From contig JARWKL010000008.1 in assembly GCA_029961685.1 (NCBI GenBank), forward strand, positions 32,179,619 to 32,243,618: a stretch of DNA of 64,000 bases, given 5' to 3'. This stretch comes from Aristolochia californica (Eukaryota; Streptophyta; Magnoliopsida; Piperales; Aristolochiaceae). This document shows positions 59,413 to 64,000 of this stretch, piece by piece. The stretch's first letter is position 1. Each line of letters opens with the position of its first letter. The notes under the pieces were generated by a model that was given only the letters and a program-made list of their open reading frames with translations, did no database searches and was not told where the DNA came from. The position numbers and the translations under genes were made by a program.

Positions 59413-59453
59413 TAGCGCTCGGTCGCGAGTTCGAATCCCGGTAATGACGCAGA

Positions 59454-59605
59454 GGCTGGATTTAAATACTGGTAGGTCGCGCCGCTGTTGCGATGCTGCG
59501 GTTGGGCCAGTGCCGCTGCGTTGCGCGCAAAGGCTGGATTAAAATACTGGTAGGTCGCCGCTATTGCGATGTTGCGGTTGGGCCAGTGTCGTTGCGCCGC
59601 CGTGG
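59454..59605 (+). repeat. Two ~76-bp tandem repeats in the TRIM interior
   Basis: Units start at GGCTGGATTTAAATACTGG (59,454) and GGCTGGATTAAAATACTGG (59,530), each followed by TAGGTCGC and TTGCGATG(C/T)TGCGG and TTGGGCCAGTG. The 5S-bearing TRIM has the same doubled structure. Confidence 0.8.
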
Positions 59606-59632
59606 TCATTGGCTCATGAAGGTGGGGTGTGA

Positions 59633-59714
59633 TGTTATGGTCCTGGGTTAAGTACCTATGTCTTCTGCTCCTAACAGACCGGTCTTTTGGGTAGTATTGG
59701 CTAGGTGCTTAACA
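59633..59714 (+). repeat. 3' LTR of the 398-bp TRIM
   Basis: 82 bp, three differences from the 5' LTR; target duplication GGTTG directly after it. Confidence 0.9.
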
Positions 59715-60446
59715 GGTTGTGGCCAGAAGTCACATCCCACCGGACATGTTTCCGACAGCGCCAACGGAGCCTCCTCCGTGTCCGGTGGTCAAGGGCAGCC
59801 CTTTGGGGCTTCGCTGCTTGTTTCCTGGTCGGAACAATCGTCGGAAGATTTGCTTACCGTGAGCAGAAGTGGTTTGAGTTCAGAATTTCTGGGTCCCATT
59901 GCCCTGCTCGGGATTTTTGTGCATGACATTCGTGCTCGGAGATTTCCCTTGTCCCCAATTTCGGAATTGAGGTCGCCCCCAAATCGTCCAATGCCGACGA
60001 TTTCAAAATTTCCCCTATTCGGATTTGTATTACCTCCCCGCTGTTCGGCTTTGGATTTCCTTACGTCTTCAGTTCGGAAAGACGTATGGCGTCCATTGGC
60101 AAAGGATTTGATGTTGAACCCCCATTCTGGATTTTCCGATGAAGGGTGTGCTGTATACCCTTTCGTTTTCGGAATTTATGAATCCCAAAATTTGGAGGTC
60201 ATCGTCGCCGGAGATACAGAGAGTTCTTTGATTGCTTGCTTCTCCAACCTGTCTGAGCTAGCATCTCAAGCGACTGTGGCAGCGAGATCCCTCTTAATTG
60301 TAGAAACTTCAATTGCAGCAATTTCAATGGAAGATTCATACGATGCGCGTATTCTCCCATATCTTTGCATACTTTTCCATTAAATCGTATACCTCATCCA
60401 GAATAATCTATCCTTTTGGGGAAAATGAATAGCCCATTGTGTTCCT

Positions 60447-60458
60447 GTTCTGATACCA
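60447..60458 (-). other. Primer-binding site of the gene-carrying element
   Basis: GTTCTGATACCA, i.e. TGGTATCAGAAC on the - strand, two bases inside the LTR. It differs from the standard initiator tRNA-Met site by one base near its end. Confidence 0.8.
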
Positions 60459-60460
60459 GT

Positions 60461-60804
60461 TGTTACGGTCCCAGATCTGACACAAGGATTCATAGAAGAA
60501 GACGAAGATCAAGCCAAAGGGAAGCTTGAAAACCCTAGAGCTAGTTGAGGAGAACTCTAAGCCTATTTAGACTAGATTTAACCTAATTCTCAATGTCTAT
60601 CCTTCTCATTACTCTTACCCCTTAAATAGGGTACACCCTGTTAGGGTTTAATAAAATATTACAAAAATATCCCTATGAATAAAATATTCCAAAAATATCC
60701 TATAAATAAATAATTCCAAAAATACCCCTGTGACCTAAAACTCAAATAAAATAAAGTAAATTAAAGAAAACAACTAAAATAATAATGTTATTATGTGTAT
60801 AACA
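60461..60804 (-). repeat. 5' LTR of the gene-carrying element
   Basis: 344 bp, TGTTACGGTCC to GTGTATAACA on the + strand, next to the primer site at 60,447-60,458 and followed by CAAGA. Confidence 0.9.
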
Positions 60805-61740
60805 CAAGACGACAGTGGTCTTCGAGTGCTGCCGCAGACAGCCTACTCTTCACCAGCCGACCACCATCAATTCCAACCACCACCACCTCCACCACCACCA
60901 ATGCGCCATAACAATCCCCATCTGGGGCCTGCCGCACAGGGACCAAATACGGTTCCCAGGTATTTCAAACTCGATTTTCCTACATATGATGGGTCTAAGG
61001 ACCCCTTTATTTGGTTAACCAAGTGTGACCAATTCTTTTATCATCAAAAAACATCGGCGGATGAGAAGGTTTATTTGGCCGCATACCACATGCTCGATGA
61101 AGCGCTCCTATGGTACCACCAATTCTGAAATGACCAATTTGTTTAGGATTGGGCAACCTTTATACAATCATGCATGATGAGGTATGGTCCTCTAGCTAGT
61201 AGCAATCCATTGGGAGAATTAATCAATTATAAACAGAATGGATCACTAGAAGTGTACCAAAAGACCTTCCAGGAACATTTGGCCCGCGCTAATGAGTTTG
61301 TCAGTCACTCCCAGTATGTTCACATCTTTAGTGCTGGTTTGACAGAAGCTCTGCAGCTGGAAGTTGAATTACATGATCCTACAGATTTGAACCCTGCTAT
61401 AAATTTAGCCAGGTCAATTGAGCATAAGCAGCATATTCTGGGCCTCCACGTTTTGGAGCCAGTGCAGCACCACGACCAGACAGTTCTAACTCTATGCCAC
61501 CAGCTCCTTACTTCAAAAATCCTAATATACAGGAGATGGATCAGAGAAGGCCAAGGGCCTTTGTTTTAACTGTGATGACCAGTATGTCCAGGGTCACATA
61601 TGCAAAAGATTATTCAGTATATGTTTGTGGGAGGATTGTGAGAACATACTACCAAAGGAAGAGATTGTGGAGACAGACCAAGAGGGTCCAGAGATTTCAC
61701 TTCATGCCATGACTGGCCTGCGTAGTTCTAACACCATGCA
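60805..61740 (+). pseudogene. gag: Reina-like gag, main part
   Basis: Continuation of gag after the inserted element. FPTYDGSKDPFIWLTKCDQF and ADEKVYLAAYHM are hallmark words of Reina-type chromovirus gag. A proline-rich segment (PPPPPPP) precedes it. Stops at 61,126-61,128 and about 61,144 interrupt the frame, then MRYGPL...LGELINYKQNGSLEVY and later helical gag sequence run to 61,569. A zinc knuckle (CFNCDDQYVQGHIC, 61,562-61,603) is readable only after a frameshift. Confidence 0.82.
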
Positions 61741-62013
61741 AGTTAAAGCCCAGTTACATCATCTATAATTACTTGCTTTAGTTGACTTTGGAAGCACGCA
61801 TAATTTCATCAGTTAGCCAGCGGCCGAACAACTTGGGTTAGTCGTCCAGCAACAGACATGCCTTTCTGTCTCAGTAGTCAATGGGGCTAAAATTACCAAT
61901 GTGGGAATCTCTCCGGCCACACACTTTGATATTGAGGGACACGCCTTTATTGCAGATTTCTTGGTGATCCCACTGTCAGGATTTGATTTGGTACTTGGAA
62001 TTAAATGGCTCCA
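61741..62013 (+). pseudogene. Reina-like protease, truncated
   Basis: VDFGSTHNFIS at 61,781-61,813 is the protease active site (D-F-G for the usual D-S-G), followed by a TAG and then LVVQQQTCLSVSVVNGAKI and FDLVLGIKWL, the family's end-of-protease wording. It is cut exactly at 62,014 by the LTR of the next element. Confidence 0.8.
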
Positions 62014-62390
62014 TGTTAGGTTCTCTAGACATGGATCGAGTCACCAGGCGATCTCCTCTAGCTTCCAGATTGAATGACGAATAAGGGAAGGATTTGGGGT
62101 TCTTGGAACACCCAATGATGAAGGGACGTGAGCCTTTGAAGGAGCTCCAACCTTATGCCTCTTTAGAGAGAGTACCTGATCTCATTTAGACTAATTGATT
62201 AATGCTTGCTTCCATTCAATCACTTGACACCCCTAAATAGATCAGGGAAAACATCAAAGGTTCTATAATTACAATTAGAACCTTATTGAACTTCAAATTA
62301 AAATTAAACCCCTAAGGTACTGAAATACAAGTTTACTCCATCTCTTCTCTTCTCCGGTTCACCACTCTTGATGCTATGGAGCCCATAACA
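62014..62390 (-). repeat. 3' LTR of the - strand chromovirus
   Basis: 377 bp; on the - strand TGTTATGGGCTCC to GAACCTAACA. Its ends match the LTR at 54,883-55,302. Confidence 0.85.
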
Positions 62391-62404
62391 TCACCCCCCT
62401 CCTA
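62391..62404 (-). other. Polypurine tract of the - strand chromovirus
   Basis: Complement of TCACCCCCCTCCTA: TAGGAGGGGGGTGA on the - strand, directly before the LTR. The TAG in it is also the pol stop codon. Confidence 0.85.
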
Positions 62405-62941
62405 AAGAAAGAGCTTGTCCTCAAGCTCGAAAGTGGGGAATAGAGTCTGGAAGGACTCGAGTGTCTCCCAAGAGGCTTCCACCAATTCCTCGTCAGTCCA
62501 CTAAACGAGCAATTCCCAAGCGTTGTTAACTCGCCTTGCTTGAAGGATCTGTGCAGGAGTGGGCATGAACCTGCCATCCTTGAGCGGAGGCAAAGGGGTA
62601 TGCAGCAGTGGTGAGTCTCCCTTGAATGGCTTGAGAAGGGAGACGTGGAAGACGTCATGTAGTTTGTCGTCTGGTGGTAGTTTCAAACGATACGCAACAG
62701 TGCCAATACGTTGCAGGCCCTGGAATGGCCCATAAAATTTTGGAGAGAGCTTATGGCATTTGATGGCTGTAAGAGAGAGTTGGCGGTATGGTTGAAGTTT
62801 GAGCCAAACAAATTCTCCGGTTGCAAAGGAAAGGGGACAATGTCCTTTGTCATAAGTATGCTTCATTGTGGCTTGTGAATGCTGTAACTGAAAGAAGACC
62901 TGAGCAAGCATTGCATCTCTGTCGGCTAATGCTTGGTCCAA
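62402..62941 (-). pseudogene. pol: Integrase C-end with chromodomain
   Basis: Last part of pol. GEFVWLKLQPYRQ, KLSPKFYGPFQ and DVFHVSLLKPF form the integrase C-terminal (GPY/F-type) domain. The chromodomain follows: ILQARRVNNAWELLV, then after an in-frame TAG (62,501-62,503) WTDEELVEASWE and LFPTFELEDKLFL. Chromodomains steer such elements to chromatin marks. It ends at the TAG inside the polypurine tract. Confidence 0.87.
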
Positions 62942-63569
62942 TGTTGTTATTCAAGAAGACCCTGGTTCATAAGAAAGTAGGCGTGGAGGTTCGAGTCCAT
63001 AAATGACTCGAAAAGGGGTAGTGTCCAATGCGGTGTGGTATGAGGTATTATAACAATACTCCGTCCATGCTAACCAACAAACCCACTGTCGGGGCGTGTC
63101 CCCACAAAGCACCACAAATACATCTCCAATGTGCGGTTAACCACCTCTGTCTGGCCGTCTATCTGAGGGTGGTATGCTGAAGAAAAGGCTAACTTGGAGC
63201 CGTGGAGCTTAAATAGTTCCCCCCAGAATTTACTGGTGAAGATAGCATCACGATCGCTGGTGATGGTCTCCGAAAGTCCTTGGAGGCGGACATTATTATC
63301 CACAAAGAGCTGAGCGACTTGTGTTGCTGTATACGGATGGCTGAGGGCCATAAAGTGGGCATATTTTGAGAACTGGTCGACCACAACAAGAATAATAGAT
63401 TTTCCTACAGAAGGAGGAAGACCATCGATAAAATCCATTGAGAGATCTGCCCATACTTGTGAAGGAAGCTGAAGTGGCTGGAGCAAGCCGGCAGGTTTTA
63501 AGGATTCAGACTTATTCCTCTGACAGACCTGGCACGCTGCAACATACTCAGCAATGACCCGCTTCATAC
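62942..63569 (-). pseudogene. pol: Chromovirus integrase core
   Basis: Zinc-binding tail CQVCQRNKSES, then the DDE core: first D in DFIDGLP, second in SDRDAIFTSKFW, E in GQTEVVNRTLE. YHPQIDGQTE is the usual chromovirus wording. A frameshift near 63,100 (in the C/G-rich spot) splits the core from LAWTEYCYN-type sequence, and a stop near 62,945 separates it from the C-end. Confidence 0.87.
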
Positions 63570-64000
63570 CTCTCCAATAAAACTCCCGACTGAGGCGGAA
63601 GTATGTCTTCTGCTGGCCCTCATGTGTACTGTCATGACAGGAGGCAATAATGGAAGGAAGGAGTACCGACGAAGGATGAATATATATGCGTCCTTTATAT
63701 AGAATGAGACCGTCCTGTATTGTCTAGTTATTGTCCTTGGAATGGTTTTCGATTTGAGTTTGTAATGCAAGGAGATCCGGATGATGGCTAGTATCCTGAC
63801 GGATTGTGTACAGCAAAGGGGACCTGGGGTGGCTCAGTGCGTGCAGGTGTGAATCCCCAAGTTCTCTGCGTGACAAGGTGCCTGCTGCCCGGTTGAGATA
63901 ACCCGGTTTGTATTCCACCTAAAAATCGAATCCCATTAATTTGCTGAGCCAATGTTGTTGTGGGGATGTAGTAAGACGCCGCTCCAATAAGTATTTGAGG
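63570..64000 (-). pseudogene. pol: Chromovirus RNase H end and linker (partial)
   Basis: At the window edge the - strand encodes LKYLLERRLTTSPQQHWLSK, then a stop, then VEYKPGYLNRAAGTLSRRE, the RNase H end (usual form ADALSRR; here the D is lost). After it comes a short linker toward the integrase zinc-binding region. The rest lies beyond base 64,000. Confidence 0.8.

Larger units (their letters stand above)
59317..59714 (+). mobile_element. Complete 398-bp TRIM with 82-bp LTRs
   Basis: LTRs 59,317-59,398 and 59,633-59,714 (TGTTATGGTCCTGGG to GGTGCTTAACA; three transitions between them), primer site TGGTATCAGAGC at 59,401-59,412, a 5-bp target duplication GGTTG at 59,312-59,316 and 59,715-59,719, and a polypurine tract GAAGGTGGGGTGTGA at 59,618-59,632. 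It encodes nothing. It is related to the 5S-bearing TRIM at 55,303-55,871 but its LTRs have no 5S part. It is inserted in the leader of the gene-carrying element, so it is younger than that element. Confidence 0.9.
59226..60446 (-). other. 5' leader region of the gene-carrying element (with nested TRIM)
   Basis: Between the primer site and the chimeric frame. Without the TRIM it is about 820 bp. On the - strand near 60,230-60,350 there is gag-start-like wording (IEVSTIKRDLAATVA, SDRLEKQAIKEL) that may be a remnant of chromovirus gag. A + strand frame (59,658-60,383) is open but antisense and starts in the TRIM. Confidence 0.45.
56063..60804 (-). mobile_element. Gene-carrying non-autonomous LTR retrotransposon (Reina-derived)
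   Basis: Complete element of 4,742 bp: LTRs at 56,063-56,407 and 60,461-60,804 (TGTTACG...ATAACA), target duplication CAAGA at 56,058-56,062 and 60,805-60,809, initiator-tRNA-Met-type primer site beside the right LTR and polypurine tract beside the left one, so it reads on the - strand. No RT, integrase or protease is present. The sequence before the polypurine tract encodes ELEDKLVL, the end of a chromodomain-type pol, as in the element at 62,391 (ELEDKLFL). The body instead carries endoplasmin and vacuolar-sorting-receptor fragments in one reading frame. LTRs differ by roughly 8% over their first 100 bases by eye, so it is older than the Athila insertion. A TRIM is nested in it. Confidence 0.85.
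62014..64000 (-). mobile_element. Reina-like chromovirus, 3' half (- strand), runs off window
   Basis: 3' LTR, polypurine tract, chromodomain integrase and RNase H in the right order on the - strand. It is inserted in the protease of the + strand relative. If the insertion was simple, CTCCA (62,009-62,013) should be duplicated beyond its far end, outside this window. Confidence 0.87.

Noticed and set aside
59401..59440. tRNA gene suggested by TGGTATCAGAGC and GTTCGAATCC
   Set aside because: These are a primer site and a B-box-like motif; no acceptor stem, anticodon arm or full cloverleaf can be made.
59658..60383. 241-codon + strand ORF
   Set aside because: It starts inside the TRIM LTR, is antisense to the gene-carrying element, and its sequence shows no recognisable domain; most likely chance.

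Overview
The window looks like pericentromeric or other heterochromatic DNA of a flowering plant, probably a eudicot. The signs are a long AT-rich satellite array, an Athila-type Ty3/gypsy retrotransposon, Reina-like chromoviruses, a TRIM whose LTR carries a 5S rRNA segment (Cassandra-like), and fragments of two plant genes (vacuolar sorting receptor and ER HSP90/endoplasmin). I see no intact host gene, rRNA gene or tRNA gene. Nearly everything is repeats and mobile elements, often nested.

Layout. (1) 1-38,850: a tandem satellite with a monomer of about 675 bp, some 56 monomers. From about 5.7 to 19.85 kb it has a higher-order repeat: seven distinguishable monomers recur as a unit of about 4.73 kb, three times. 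This is followed by four near-identical copies of a shortened 525-536 bp monomer. Poly-C runs of 13-33 bases recur at one fixed place in the monomer. A small non-autonomous copia-like element (24,587-26,380) sits in the array with a TAATT target duplication. (2) 38,851-49,280: an Athila element on the + strand with 5' LTR, tRNA-Asp-type primer site, decayed gag-protease-RT-RNase H-integrase and most of the 3' LTR. (3) 49,281-52,828: a second copy of the same family, inverted, running from RNase H back through gag into a 100-N assembly gap. The far side of the gap holds the first 17 bases of an inverted LTR. (4) 52,829-54,882: an LTR with flanking primer-site and polypurine-like sequence, and four degenerate repeats of about 190 bp. 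(5) 54,883-62,013: a + strand Reina-like element (LTR, primer site, gag, protease) broken up by a Cassandra-like TRIM tangle and by a complete 4,742-bp element. (6) 62,014-64,000: a - strand Reina-like element with chromodomain, integrase and RNase H, running off the end of the window.

The most unusual object is the 4,742-bp element at 56,063-60,804. It has 344-345 bp LTRs, a CAAGA target duplication, an initiator-tRNA-Met-type primer site and a polypurine tract whose surroundings match the chromodomain end of a Reina-like pol. It lacks recognisable gag-pol. Instead it carries intron-free pieces of an endoplasmin (HSP90.7/GRP94) gene and a vacuolar sorting receptor (VSR) gene, plus unrecognised segments, all in one reading frame of about 940 codons that is broken only by eight in-frame stops. 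This looks like a retrotransposon that picked up host transcripts and fused them into a chimeric ORF. A second, smaller TRIM (82-bp LTRs, GGTTG target duplication) later inserted into it.

All coding regions are decayed. I infer no working host pathway; the logic here is that of selfish elements. Identities rest on motifs and family knowledge, not on database searches.
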